Assembly: GCA_036741775.1 (NCBI GenBank)
Contig: DAINRQ010000018.1
Coordinates: forward strand, 1-64,000
Direction of reading: 5' to 3'
Length of the DNA: 64,000 nucleotides
Source: JAJKIV01 sp036741775
GTDB lineage: Bacteria > Gemmatimonadota > Gemmatimonadetes > Gemmatimonadales > Gemmatimonadaceae
Each line of letters starts with the position of its first letter. Position 1 is the first letter of the stretch. Shown piece by piece: positions 34,033 to 43,036 of this stretch. The position numbers were made by a program, and so were the translations under genes. The notes below the pieces were generated by a model, which did no database searches, had not been told where the DNA came from, and saw only the letters and a list, made by a program, of their open reading frames with translations.

Positions 34033-34941
34033 ATGCGACTGACGATAGTCGTCCTCGTGACCGCCACGCTCGGCGGGTGCTCGCGGTTCGTGTGGAACGA
34101 GGAGCCGTTTTCACCTGACCCCGCGCCGGTCAGCGAGACGATCGTCTCGGCGGCCGACACGACGTACGTGCTGCGTGGCCCATCGTATTACCTGTTGGCG
34201 TCAGACCGATCCATCCTCTGGCAGCGCGAGGTTCTGGATGCCGTCAGATGGCGGTATCGAGAGCTCTTTGGCGATGCGCCGCCACTCATCGCCATTCGCG
34301 TCGACTCGTCCGCGCGTACAGGTGACACGACATGGCGGGGTGTGCCGCTCGTCACTGTGACCTCGCATCGACGCGGTAGCGCTGGCATCACCGACGACAA
34401 GCGACAGGATGAGCGCGAAGCTCCCGATTCGCTGACGGCGCGGTTGGTCACGGGGCCCATACTCGGCGCCACCGCGGCGGAAACGTGGCTCGCCGCGCGC
34501 ACCGCGGATGCCTCACGCGATGGTGATGGTGAGGGTGGTCCGACACGCGCCTACCCTGCTCGCCCCGCGCTCCCGGCGTGGCTCGAAGCGGGGGCAGTCC
34601 GCATCCTCGCGTCGTCCGGCGCGGCGATCCGTGCCGCTGGGGAGGTGCGCGCGAAGTCCAGGCAGGTCTTGCCGTTACCATCGCTCTTCGGGGTTCAGTG
34701 GTCTGCTCGACCTAACGAGGCGCGGCCGGCAGCTGGTCCGCTGTTCATCCCGCAGTCCGTGAGCGTCCTCGCGTTCATGCGCGAGCGCGATCCGGCGATC
34801 GTCGCTCGGCTCGCCGATGAGCTGCCACGCGGGCGCACAGTGGCCGATGTGCTCGCGAGGAGCGCGACGCTCCCGCACGACATCGCGGTGCTCGACGTGG
34901 AGTGGAGGAAGTGGGTCGAGCGTGTTGGGAAACGACGATAG
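34033..34941 (+). CDS. Lipoprotein, possible degenerate relative of the upstream peptidase domain
   Basis: A 302-residue protein with lipobox ATLGGC (Cys about 16). I do not recognise a named family. The segment ILWQREVLDAVRWRYRELFG, followed by a strand PLIAIRVDS, resembles the start of the peptidase-MA domain of the preceding protein, and LPAWLEAGAVRILAS resembles its LPLWLVEGMAEYLA region. However, no HExxH is present, so it would be a non-catalytic homologue or an accessory subunit. GGGAGACC precedes the ATG. The 44-base spacing suggests one operon with the MA-peptidase/barrel gene. Confidence 0.6.
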   Translation: MRLTIVVLVTATLGGCSRFVWNEEPFSPDPAPVSETIVSAADTTYVLRGPSYYLLASDRSILWQREVLDAVRWRYRELFGDAPPLIAIRVDSSARTGDTTWRGVPLVTVTSHRRGSAGITDDKRQDEREAPDSLTARLVTGPILGATAAETWLAARTADASRDGDGEGGPTRAYPARPALPAWLEAGAVRILASSGAAIRAAGEVRAKSRQVLPLPSLFGVQWSARPNEARPAAGPLFIPQSVSVLAFMRERDPAIVARLADELPRGRTVADVLARSATLPHDIAVLDVEWRKWVERVGKRR

Positions 34942-34966
34942 CCCTTCGTGATTCCGAGGCTCCCCT

Positions 34967-35056
34967 TGTCATTCCGAGCGCAGCGAGGAATCCTCAGGGT
35001 CCTGATAGAGGGCTCGAAAGGATTCCATCGCCCGCGATGCGGGCCTTTCGTTCGGA
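34967..35056. repeat. TCATTCCGAG repeat (copy 2) ending at the next gene's start
   Basis: It begins tgtcattccgagcgcagcgaggaatcc and ends cgttcggaatgg, the partner end of the family. The ATG of the following ECF sigma gene (35057-35059) lies inside the terminal ggaatg of the repeat. Confidence 0.8.
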
Positions 35057-35611
35057 ATGGTTCACGACGACCAGCCGTCGGACGCAACCCTGCTCGCACG
35101 TCTGGCCGCTGACGACTCGTCCGCGCTCGACGCGCTGCTCGCGCGCCACTGGTCACCGCTCACGACGTTTCTCGCGAGGCTCACCGGCTCCGTTGACGCA
35201 GCGGAAGATGCGGCGCAGGAGACGTTTTGCCGGTTGTGGGAGCGTCGCCGTTCGTGGCGGCTGGCGGGGTCCGTGGTGGGGCTCTTGTATCGGCTTGCGC
35301 GCAATATCGCGATCTCCGAGCATCGGCACCTGCTTGCCCAGGAGCGCGCGGCCGACGTGGCCGCAGAGTCGGCCCCCCATCATCACGACATGCCGGAGCT
35401 GCAAGACACCGAGCTGCGCGCCGCCATCGAGCGGGCAATCGCCGCGCTGTCACCGCGCCGCCGCGAGGTGTTTCTCCTGCGCGTCGTGCACGACCTCTCC
35501 TACAAGGAGATCGCCTCGATCACCGGCACGTCCACGCAGACCGTCGCGAATCAGCTGAGTCACGCGCTCGCGCAGCTGCGCGAGTCGATAGTCGATACGC
35601 GCGAGCCGTGA
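35057..35611 (+). CDS. ECF-family RNA polymerase sigma factor
   Basis: A 184-residue sigma factor with both conserved parts: region 2 (LLARLAADDSSALDALLARHWSPL, then AAEDAAQETFCRLWERR) and region 4 (LSPRRREVFLLRVVHDLSYKEIASITGTSTQTVANQLSHAL, key helix-turn-helix about residues 145-170). The family match (FecI/CarQ-like) is clear, with the N terminus intact. No anti-sigma gene is adjacent. An orphan FecR is encoded at 56991, and a SusC receptor with an STN domain at 39549. The start codon lies in the end of a dispersed repeat, so its expression signals may derive from that element. Confidence 0.9.
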   Translation: MVHDDQPSDATLLARLAADDSSALDALLARHWSPLTTFLARLTGSVDAAEDAAQETFCRLWERRRSWRLAGSVVGLLYRLARNIAISEHRHLLAQERAADVAAESAPHHHDMPELQDTELRAAIERAIAALSPRRREVFLLRVVHDLSYKEIASITGTSTQTVANQLSHALAQLRESIVDTREP

Positions 35612-35780
35612 GCGGAAGCCGTTGGTGAGGAGGGTTCTGATGACGGAGGCCTTTGCTGCCAAGACGCCCATGCTGCCAGTGGCTGTTGCTGCCAGCCGCC
35701 AGCCGCTGTCAGTAGCCTTCCAGCTCGGAGCTGCAGCTAGCAACCTGCCAGCCACCAGCTGGCCTCCCAGCTCGCAGCCG
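35612..35780. other. CAGC/GCTG-rich intergenic stretch
   Basis: Between two convergent genes lies a sequence rich in ccagc and gctg words (gccagccgccagccgctg, gctgcagctagcaacctgcc, ccaccagctggcctcccagc) that can fold in many ways. No gene is seen. It may be a degenerate relative of the AGCAGCT-type heptamer arrays. Confidence 0.5.
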
Positions 35781-37073
35781 CTACCGCGATTGGACAACGC
35801 CGCCTTTCATGACCCACCTGGCCCGCGTGAGTGCCGTTACGTCGGCAAAGGGATCTCCCTCGACCGCGAGGAGGTCCGCGAGCGTTCCAGCCGCTACGCC
35901 GCCGAGCTCCTTCTCGACACCGAGTAGACGTGCCGCGTTCGTCGTGGCTGTGCGAATCGCCTGCGGCGCCGACATGCCGTATCGCACCAGGTACCCGAAC
36001 TCCTGCGCCGGGTTCTCCGTCCAGGCGAAGCCGCCGGCATCGGTGCCGAACGCGATCAGCTCCGCCATGCCACGGCGCACCGCTTCGCCGACGGCCTTCC
36101 GCTTGAACTCCGCCATGGTGGCGCGAAGCGGCGGGCGCCCCGTGAGCGGACGCGCGCCGACGAAGATCGTCGGGCACCAGTAGACGCGCTGCTTGATCAT
36201 GCGGTCCATGAGGTCCGGCGTTAGGCCGTCGCCGTGCTCGATGGAGTGCACCCCCGCGCGCAGCGCCGCGTCGATCCCTTCCCATCCGGTCGCGTGGGCC
36301 GAGACCTTCTTGCCGAGTCGCTTCGTCTCGTCAACGATCGCCTGGAGCTCCTCTTCGGTCCAGTTCAGCCAGCTGTGAAGCCGGCCATCGTCGCCGACGT
36401 ACGTGTTACGGTCCGCGTAGAGCTTGATCCAGTCGGCGCCGTATTTCACCTGTTCGCGCACCGCGCGCCGCAGGTTGTCGGCACCGTCCACGATCTGCAC
36501 CCCGGCCGGGACCTGCAGCTCCCACGAGTACCCCGAGAGCGGATACATGCCGGTGGGCGCGAGCGCGCGCGTCGCGACCTGCATGCGCGGCCCCGGGATG
36601 ACGCCGCGCTCGATCGCCGTCTTCACGTCGACGTCCGCGTACATCGCGCCTTCGGTCTCGAGATCGCGCATGGTCGTGAAGCCGTAGTCCAGCGCCGCGC
36701 GCGCGGCGGTCACCGCCTGGATGGTGCGATACGGGATCGACTGCCGCAGCATCTGGTTCGCGTAGTCGGTGCCGTCGAGGAACACGTGCGTGTGCGCGTC
36801 GATGAGGCCGGGCAGCACGGTGTAGCGCGAGAGGTCAATGCGTTCGGCGTTGCCGGCTCCCGCAGCGACGTCGGCATAAGGCCCGACGCGCGTTATGCGG
36901 TCGCCGGTAATGAGGATACCCTGGTCGGTCTTGGCCCCGTCGGAGACGACATCGATGAGCCGGCCGGCGCGGACGAGGACGCGGCGTTCGACGGCGGCCT
37001 GCGCGTCGAGATCGGACGTGAGAACGATCGTCAGAACGGTCGGCGCGATCGCGATTCGGCGAAGAAGTCGCAT
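35781..37073 (-). CDS. Exported amidohydrolase (imidazolonepropionase/prolidase-like)
   Basis: A 430-residue protein with a signal-like N terminus (LLRRIAIAPTVLTIVLTSDLDAQA). It contains the metal site VLPGLIDAHTHVFL (HxH), a conserved Lys region (YGADWIKLYAD), KVSAHATGWEGI, GVHSIEHGDGL and the catalytic FGTDAGGFAW. All residues of the metal-dependent hydrolase (subtype III) set are present, unlike the GSH variant in the two large propeller fusions. Relatives cleave Xaa-Pro dipeptides or cyclic amides. Start ATG 37073 is chosen for the signal; an upstream open frame runs into repeat sequence. It is convergent with the ECF sigma gene. Confidence 0.85.
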   Translation of the reverse strand: MRLLRRIAIAPTVLTIVLTSDLDAQAAVERRVLVRAGRLIDVVSDGAKTDQGILITGDRITRVGPYADVAAGAGNAERIDLSRYTVLPGLIDAHTHVFLDGTDYANQMLRQSIPYRTIQAVTAARAALDYGFTTMRDLETEGAMYADVDVKTAIERGVIPGPRMQVATRALAPTGMYPLSGYSWELQVPAGVQIVDGADNLRRAVREQVKYGADWIKLYADRNTYVGDDGRLHSWLNWTEEELQAIVDETKRLGKKVSAHATGWEGIDAALRAGVHSIEHGDGLTPDLMDRMIKQRVYWCPTIFVGARPLTGRPPLRATMAEFKRKAVGEAVRRGMAELIAFGTDAGGFAWTENPAQEFGYLVRYGMSAPQAIRTATTNAARLLGVEKELGGVAAGTLADLLAVEGDPFADVTALTRARWVMKGGVVQSR

Positions 37074-37087
37074 GGCAATCCTTGTGA

Positions 37088-37380
37088 TGTCATTCCGAGC
37101 GAAGGGCCGAAGGCCCGAATTCGAGCACTCGCACTCGTCCCTATAGAGGGGTCTCTCTACCGGGATGTTCCGACAGAACATGAACGCAGATTGCACGGAT
37201 TCCGCAGATTTCGCAGAAGCCCTCGATAGGGAGTGTTTGGAGCGCGGGAACGCGGGTGAATGCGGGTTCCCCGTTCTGATTCCCGGCCGCTGGCGAGAGT
37301 AATCATCCCGGTAGAGCGCTTCTGAGAAATCTGCGAAATCTGTGTCAATCAGCGTCAGGTCTTCTCAGAGCATCCCGGGA
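37088..37380. repeat. TCATTCCGAG end plus CGCAGATTTCGCAGA composite repeat
   Basis: Starts gatgtcattccgagcgaagg, contains ctatagaggggtctctctaccggga and then a fold-back pair: gcacggattccgcagatttcgcagaagccctc (positions about 37190-37220) against cttctgagaaatctgcgaaatctg (about 37317-37341) and gtcaggtcttctcagagcatcccgg. The whole gene-free interval 37074-37605 holds this and a promoter region for the ABC ATPase; TTGACA at 37515-37520 is a possible -35 without a clear -10. Confidence 0.75.
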
Positions 37381-37605
37381 GAGGGGCCAGCCCCTCCACA
37401 AAGCGGAAAGAGGCTGCGAGTCCTCGCTAAAACGCCCGGAATGGAACGCTCGACACGAACACGTTCGTGGCCGCCGGAATGTACCACTCCCGCGCGTGAA
37501 TTCTGCTGGTCGGCTTGACATGTCGTGTCTATGAGCCAATGCTGATGCGCTCGGCGGACCGCGCGCTCCCCCCTGCGGCGAGTTTCACACGACTCACCAC
37601 GCGCC

Positions 37606-38361
37606 ATGATCGAGATCCGCGACGTCACGAAGTCGTACGGCACCTTTCGCGCGCTCGACGGCTGTACGACGTCGGTGGCGAAGGGGTCCGTCGTGGTCGT
37701 GTGCGGGCCATCCGGGTCGGGGAAGAGCACGCTCATTCGCTGCGTTAATGGTCTCGAGCGCGTGGATAGTGGGACCATCACCGTCGATGATGTGGTGGTG
37801 ACCGCGCCGAACACGAACCTGGCCAGGTTGCGCTCGCGCATCGGGATGGTGTTTCAGAGCTTCGAGTTGTTCCCGCACCGCACTGTCGTGCAGAACCTCG
37901 ATCTGGCACAGGTCGAAGTGTTACGGCGCGAGCGTCGCGCGGCGACGGAGCGATCGATGGCACTCCTCGAGCGGGTGGGCCTGGCCGACCAGGCGAAGAA
38001 GTACCCGTCCGCCCTGTCCGGCGGGCAGCAACAACGCGTCGCGATCGCGCGCGCGCTGGCCATGGACCCGGTCGCGATGTTGTTCGATGAGCCGACGTCG
38101 GCACTCGATCCGGAGATGATCAACGAGGTGCTCGACGTGATGGTCGGGCTGGCCGAGGACGGGATGACGATGATGGTAGTCACGCACGAGATGGCATTCG
38201 CGCGTCGCGTGGCGGACCGTGTCCTGTTCATGGACGCCGGCCGCATTCTCGAGGACCGGGACACCGACGCGTTCTTCACCGAGCCGCACACGGAGCGTGC
38301 GCGCGAGTTCCTCTCGAAGATCCTCCATCACGCGGGGCATGCGGGCCATGGCGTCGTCTAG
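37606..38361 (+). CDS. Amino-acid ABC transporter ATP-binding protein (GlnQ/AapP type)
   Basis: A 251-residue ABC ATPase of the polar amino-acid uptake class. Walker A GPSGSGKST (about residues 34-42), Q-loop FQSFELFPHRTVVQN, signature LSGGQQQRVAIARAL, Walker B MLFDEPTSALDP and switch His VTHEMAFA are all intact. The FELFPH stretch is typical of GlnQ/GltL/AapP. No permease or binding protein is adjacent; the matching components (binding protein and two permeases) lie 14 kb downstream at 52452-55666, which lack their own ATPase. Its 3' end overlaps the GntR gene by 14 bases, so they are coupled. Confidence 0.92.
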   Translation: MIEIRDVTKSYGTFRALDGCTTSVAKGSVVVVCGPSGSGKSTLIRCVNGLERVDSGTITVDDVVVTAPNTNLARLRSRIGMVFQSFELFPHRTVVQNLDLAQVEVLRRERRAATERSMALLERVGLADQAKKYPSALSGGQQQRVAIARALAMDPVAMLFDEPTSALDPEMINEVLDVMVGLAEDGMTMMVVTHEMAFARRVADRVLFMDAGRILEDRDTDAFFTEPHTERAREFLSKILHHAGHAGHGVV

Positions 38362-39103
38362 GAACGGCGCCGCGCGCCGCCAGACGACACCGCCACGCTA
38401 CCAGCGCGTGGCCGACGACCTCACGAAGCGCATCGGTGCCGGGAAGTACCCGGTCGGCGCGAACCTGCCCACGGAAATGGAGCTCTGTCGGCAGTACGGC
38501 ATCAGCCGGCACACCGTGCGCGAAGCGCTGCGCCAACTTCGCGACGCCGGGCTGATCGCTCGGCGGCGCCGCGTGGGCACTGAGGTCGTGGCGCGAACGC
38601 CGAAGCCGAGCTATCGCCAACCCACGAACTCGATCGGTGATTTCCTGCAGTACGCCGAGGAGACGCAGCTGTCGATTCTCGAGGCGAAGCGGGTGGTGTG
38701 TGACGCCGCGCTCGCAGAGATGCTCGAGAGTCGTGAGGGGGCGCCCTGGCTTCGCGTGAACAGCCTGCGCGCCGTACCCGGCGACGCGCGCCCCGTCTGC
38801 ATGACGACGGCCTATCTCGACCTTCGACTGCCCGACCTCGAGGAGAATCTGCGGGAGCTGACCGGGCCGATCTCGGCGATGCTCGAGCGGGTGTACGGGA
38901 TCCGGATCGCGCGCATCGAGCAGAGTATCCAGGCGGTGCGGCTCGGCAAGCGCCAGGCGAAGCTGTTGCGTGCTGCGGACGGCGGGCCGGCGCTTCGCGC
39001 GATCCGCCGGTATTACGACGAGCGCGGGCGGCTGATCGAACTGTCGAACGCGATTCATCCGGGCGAGCGCTTCACCTACACGACGAGTCTCGTTCGGTCC
39101 TGA
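38348..39103 (+). CDS. GntR-family (HutC/UTRA) transcriptional regulator
   Basis: A 251-residue regulator. The N-terminal winged helix (RYQRVADDLTKRIGAGKYPVGANLPTEMELC, then ISRHTVREALRQLRDAGLI; both shortened motifs) fits GntR. The C-terminal UTRA ligand domain runs from about residue 80 (LRVNSLRAVPGDARPVCMTTAYLD, then VYGIRIARIEQSIQAVRL) to the end (IHPGERFTYTTSLVRS). HutC-subfamily members sense small metabolites such as amino acids, urocanate or sugars. It overlaps the ABC ATPase and lies upstream of the SusC gene, whose promoter region has two copies of TTGTCCGTACAT, a candidate target. ATG 38339 is an alternative start. Confidence 0.9.
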   Translation: MASSRNGAARRQTTPPRYQRVADDLTKRIGAGKYPVGANLPTEMELCRQYGISRHTVREALRQLRDAGLIARRRRVGTEVVARTPKPSYRQPTNSIGDFLQYAEETQLSILEAKRVVCDAALAEMLESREGAPWLRVNSLRAVPGDARPVCMTTAYLDLRLPDLEENLRELTGPISAMLERVYGIRIARIEQSIQAVRLGKRQAKLLRAADGGPALRAIRRYYDERGRLIELSNAIHPGERFTYTTSLVRS

Positions 39104-39115
39104 GCGCTCGCCCGC

Positions 39116-39345
39116 TGTCATTCCGAGCTGCCAGGCGAGGAATCCTCGGCCTCCCGGTAGAGGGCGCTTAGCCCCTCTGCCGGGACGCCGCGAGAAGACC
39201 TGACGCAGATTTCGCAGATTTCGCAGAAGCCCTCAGTAGGGAGGCTCTGCCGCGCGAGAGTAGCCACTCTCCTGATAGAGCGAGAATCTGCGTTCTTCTC
39301 AAGAAATCGGCGTAATCGGCGTCTTATTTTCTTCCTCGCCCGGTA
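39116..39345. repeat. TCATTCCGAG / CGCAGATTTCGCAGA composite repeat (copy)
   Basis: Begins tgtcattccgagctgcc, then gaggaatcctcgg, ctcccggtagagggc, and the fold-back gacgcagatttcgcagatttcgcag with its partner gagaatctgcgttcttctcaaga. Same components as at 37088 and 49559. It fills much of the gene-free interval between the GntR and SusC genes. Confidence 0.75.
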
Positions 39346-39414
39346 GAGGGCTCAGAGCGCGCACTCGGGGCCGGGCTGCCCGCCCCGCCTATCGGCCCCC
39401 AGCCGACCAGATGC

Positions 39415-39468
39415 TTGACCCCGAAGTGACTTGTCCGTACATATGGGCCAAGTTTGTCCGTACATAAT
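39415..39468 (+). promoter_or_regulatory. Candidate promoter and tandem GntR operator upstream of susC-like gene
   Basis: TTGACC (39415-39420) and TACATA (39438-39443) are spaced by 17 bases, as in a sigma-70 promoter. The word TTGTCCGTACAT occurs twice, at 39431-39442 and 39454-39465, 23 bases apart (about two helical turns), with TGT/ACA ends that fit the GT-N-AC pattern of GntR/HutC sites. The first copy overlaps the -10. It lies between the GntR gene and the SusC start. A remnant of an insertion-sequence end is an alternative. Confidence 0.4.
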
Positions 39469-39548
39469 GGGGCGAACCGTCCGGCCCGCACAGCCGGTCG
39501 TTCCCGTTAGGCGGTCCGCGTGACCAGTGATCCCTCGAGGAACCTGCT

Positions 39549-42500
39549 ATGAGCACGACACCGTCCGTAGGCCCGCGACCCGCGTGGCTCGCGCCGGTCC
39601 TGGCGTTCATCGCCGCGGCCACCGGCGCCCTGAGCCCCGTGGCCGGCGGCGCCGCCACCGCTCAGGCCGCCCCCGTCAACGCATTTGGCACCGCCGCGCT
39701 CGATCGGCCCGCACGCCTCGACGTCCGCGGCGTCTCACTCGCTGACGCGCTCGGCGAGCTCGAGCGGCGATCCGGCGTCCCGCTCGCGTTCAGCCCGAGC
39801 ATGCTCCCGCGCGAACGCTCGCTCCACTGCGACTGCGACGACGTCACCGTCGCCCAGGCGCTCCGGCAGCTCCTCGCCACAGCCCCGTTCACCTTCCGCG
39901 AGGCGAACGGTCAGGTCCTCGTCGTGCCGACGGCACGCACGACGGCGCTCGATGGCATCGTGGCCGCATCCGGTGAAAGCGCAATCGCGCCCGAGGCGCC
40001 CGGCGCGCTCGGCATCGTGATGCCTGCACCACAGCAGCGCGTCGACTCGGCCACGATCACCGGACGCGTCACGAGCGACGCCGGCACCCCCATCGCCGCG
40101 GCGATCGTCACGATCCCGAGTCTGCGGCTCAGCGCGACGACGAACGACGCCGGCATCTACCGCATGCAGGTGCCACCCAACCTCTTCGTCGCGCGCTCCG
40201 ACACGCTGCGCGTCACTCGCCTCGGGTATCGTCCCGCCACGGTTCCGTTCACCCTCGTGCCCGGCCGGGTCAACGTCGATGTCACGCTCTCGACGCAGGC
40301 CGTCTCGCTCGAGCAGGTCGTCGTCACCGGGACTGCGGGCAACCAGGAGCGGCGCGCGCAGGCCGCGGTCGTCTCGACCATCGATGCCTCGGAGGTCGTG
40401 CGCGAGGCACCGGTGACATCAGTGACACAACTCCTCGGTGCCCGCGTTCCCGGCGTCGTCGTCACCGACGGCTCCGGAACGACCGGCAGCGCGACGCGCA
40501 TTCTCGTTCGCGGCGCCGCGTCGATCTCACTCTCGAACCAGCCGCTCGTGTTCATCGACGGCGTTCGCGTGGACGGCGGGTTCCGCGGACTGTTCAACGT
40601 CAGTGGGTCGGGCTCCGCGACGAGTGGACAGGCACCGAGCACGATGAACGACCTCAACCCGAACGACATCGAGAGCATCGAGATCGTGAAGGGACCGGCC
40701 GCGGCCACGTTGTACGGCGCAGACGCCTCGGCTGGCGTCATTCAGATCATCACGAAGAAGGGACGCGTCGGCTCCCGCGGGTTCACCCAGGACCTCACGG
40801 TCGAGTACGACCAGATCGATCCGAACTTCACCGTCCCGACGAACTACGCGACGTGCAACACGAACGGGCTCATCGCGCCCAACAGTCCGAACCCGCTGTG
40901 CCGCGGCCAGGCGCTTGGCACGATCATCTCCGACAACCCGGCCGAGCGCATGAACATGTTCCGCGACGGATGGATGGGATCGGGACAGTACAGCGTGCGC
41001 GGCGGCGGCGATACGTACGGGTTTTACGCATCAGCCGGTGTGACGAACGAGCAGGGCACGACGCTCAACAACACGCTCAAGCAGCGGAGCGGCCGCGGGA
41101 GCTTCACGTTCACCCCGAGCTCGCGGATGACCTTCGACCTCAATTTCGCGCTCACCCGCAACCGGTACGACCTGCCGCGAAACGACCAGGACACGTACGG
41201 CTACTACGTCGAGAGTGCGTTCGGCAATCCGCGAACCGTGGCCGAAGGCTCAGACGGAACGATCACCGGCGGCACCCTGCTCGGCAACGCGACGTTCGAG
41301 TCGCTGTCGTCGATCGTCACGCGCAGCAATGCCATGCGGGCGATGCCGTCGGTGCAGGTCCGGTACGCGCCGTTCTCGTGGCTCACGAACCGCGTCACGT
41401 TAGGAGCGGACCTCACGCAGGCCGACGGCTTCGAGCTCTTCCCGAAGAACAGCTTCGGCTGGTACCCCACGATCCCGACCTACGGGAACCAGCTCTCGAC
41501 GACGCGTGTCAACGACCGACTCTACACGGTCGACTACCTGGGGAACATCCGCGCGGAGTTCGGCACGAACAAACAGCTTTCCTCGGACCTGTCCTTCGGC
41601 AGCCAGTACATCAACCGCTCGAGCGACCGGTTGAGCGGCGCGGGCCAGGGGTTGATTTCCAACGAGGCGTCGCTGGTCACGAACGCGACTATCAACACCA
41701 TCGGACAGGGCTACGGCGCGTCCAAATCGGTGGGTTGGTTCGTGCAGGAGCAGATCGGCTTCAACGACCGCCTGTTCCTTCAGGTTGGTCTCCGCGCCGA
41801 TCGCAACTCCGCGTTCGGGTCGGACGTCGGCACGTTCTATCTGCCGAAGGTCGGCGCGTCGTACGTGATCTCCGAAGAGCCGTTCTGGCAGGGGCTCGCG
41901 TCGGCGATTCCGACCTTCCGGCTCCGCGCCGCCTATGGCACGACCGGCCGGTCACCCTCCTCCGGCGCCCTGCAGACGTACGTGCCGAGCAAGTTCGTGA
42001 ACGAAGTCGGCGCGGTCGAGCTGGGTGTGTCGCCCGGCGATCCCGGGAACCCTGACCTGAAACCCGAGCGCGGGAAGGAGTTCGAGGCAGGGTTCGACGC
42101 GGGCTTTCTCGACGACCGCCTCGGGCTCGAGCTCACCTACTTTCACAAGCTGAGCGACGACCTCATCGTCGCTGTCCCAACAGCGCCGTCGTCCGGGTTC
42201 GGTGGCAGCATTGCGAACATCGGCGAGGTCGAGAACTCGGGCTTCGAGTTCCTGCTCCGCGCGAGCCCGGTCCGCACCGGAAACTTCGCCTGGGACGCCG
42301 CATTCAACGGCAGCACCCTGCATAACGAAATTCTCGAGCTGGGCACGGTCGGAACCTTCATCAACAACTTCCGGGCATTCACGGAAGGCCGTCAGGTCGG
42401 TGCGTTCTGGGCGCACAAGGTTCGCCGCGTCGACGTCGCCGCGAACCGGACGATCACGTCCGACACCGCGGAGTTCATTGGCAATCAGCTGCCGACGTTC

Positions 42501-43025
42501 CAGGCGAACTTCACGAACACCGTCACGTTGTTCCGCAACGTCCGCGTCTACGCGCAGCTCGAGGCGAAGACGGGGCACTACGCCTACAACGTGAACCAGG
42601 AGAACCGCGATCGCGGTCGCCAGAACTCGTTCCAGGTCGTGAACCCCGCCGAGAACGGCGGCTATTCACCCGAGGAGCGCCTCGAGCACATGGGGCCGTA
42701 CTTCGGGGAGACGAGTGGCGCACCGGTGGGCGTCGCCAACGTGAAGTCCCCGTACATGCAGAAGGCCGACCACCTCCGGCTGCGCGAAGTCAGCGTGACG
42801 TTCGTGCTGCCACGATCCCTGCTGAACGTGGCGCGCGTCTCGAACGCGTCGCTCACGCTCGGCGGCCGCAACCTCGCGCTCTGGAAGTCCGATTACGAGG
42901 GCGATGATCCCGAAGTCCTCGGCCTCGGAACCACGTCCGCCGGCTTGAACCAGCTCTTCAACGCCGACGTATTCACCACCCCACCGAGCCGCCGGTTCGT
43001 TGTCAGGCTCAACCTCCAGTTCTGA
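39549..43025 (+). CDS. SusC/RagA-type TonB-linked outer-membrane protein with STN domain
   Basis: A 1158-residue receptor. After a signal-like N terminus comes an STN domain (about residues 55-120: VSLADALGELERRSGVPLAF, VTVAQALRQLL). A carboxypeptidase-regulatory beta-sandwich follows (about 170-255: ITGRVTSDAGTPIAAAIVTI), then the SusC plug (VTSVTQLLGARVPGVVV, NDIESIEIVKGPAAATLYGADA) and the barrel, ending in Phe (FVVRLNLQF). With the SusD lipoprotein 11 bases downstream it should import oligomers across the outer membrane. Neighbouring peptidase and amidase genes suggest peptides rather than glycans. The STN domain suggests signalling to a FecR/ECF pair. Confidence 0.93.
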   Translation: MSTTPSVGPRPAWLAPVLAFIAAATGALSPVAGGAATAQAAPVNAFGTAALDRPARLDVRGVSLADALGELERRSGVPLAFSPSMLPRERSLHCDCDDVTVAQALRQLLATAPFTFREANGQVLVVPTARTTALDGIVAASGESAIAPEAPGALGIVMPAPQQRVDSATITGRVTSDAGTPIAAAIVTIPSLRLSATTNDAGIYRMQVPPNLFVARSDTLRVTRLGYRPATVPFTLVPGRVNVDVTLSTQAVSLEQVVVTGTAGNQERRAQAAVVSTIDASEVVREAPVTSVTQLLGARVPGVVVTDGSGTTGSATRILVRGAASISLSNQPLVFIDGVRVDGGFRGLFNVSGSGSATSGQAPSTMNDLNPNDIESIEIVKGPAAATLYGADASAGVIQIITKKGRVGSRGFTQDLTVEYDQIDPNFTVPTNYATCNTNGLIAPNSPNPLCRGQALGTIISDNPAERMNMFRDGWMGSGQYSVRGGGDTYGFYASAGVTNEQGTTLNNTLKQRSGRGSFTFTPSSRMTFDLNFALTRNRYDLPRNDQDTYGYYVESAFGNPRTVAEGSDGTITGGTLLGNATFESLSSIVTRSNAMRAMPSVQVRYAPFSWLTNRVTLGADLTQADGFELFPKNSFGWYPTIPTYGNQLSTTRVNDRLYTVDYLGNIRAEFGTNKQLSSDLSFGSQYINRSSDRLSGAGQGLISNEASLVTNATINTIGQGYGASKSVGWFVQEQIGFNDRLFLQVGLRADRNSAFGSDVGTFYLPKVGASYVISEEPFWQGLASAIPTFRLRAAYGTTGRSPSSGALQTYVPSKFVNEVGAVELGVSPGDPGNPDLKPERGKEFEAGFDAGFLDDRLGLELTYFHKLSDDLIVAVPTAPSSGFGGSIANIGEVENSGFEFLLRASPVRTGNFAWDAAFNGSTLHNEILELGTVGTFINNFRAFTEGRQVGAFWAHKVRRVDVAANRTITSDTAEFIGNQLPTFQANFTNTVTLFRNVRVYAQLEAKTGHYAYNVNQENRDRGRQNSFQVVNPAENGGYSPEERLEHMGPYFGETSGAPVGVANVKSPYMQKADHLRLREVSVTFVLPRSLLNVARVSNASLTLGGRNLALWKSDYEGDDPEVLGLGTTSAGLNQLFNADVFTTPPSRRFVVRLNLQF

Positions 43026-43036
43026 GGACTCGCACA

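Noticed and set aside
39415..39470. Possible insertion-sequence terminal repeats (two TTGTCCGTACAT words)
   Set aside because: The two copies are direct rather than inverted, no transposase gene or remnant is nearby, and the spacing suits an operator; kept as a regulatory candidate with low confidence.
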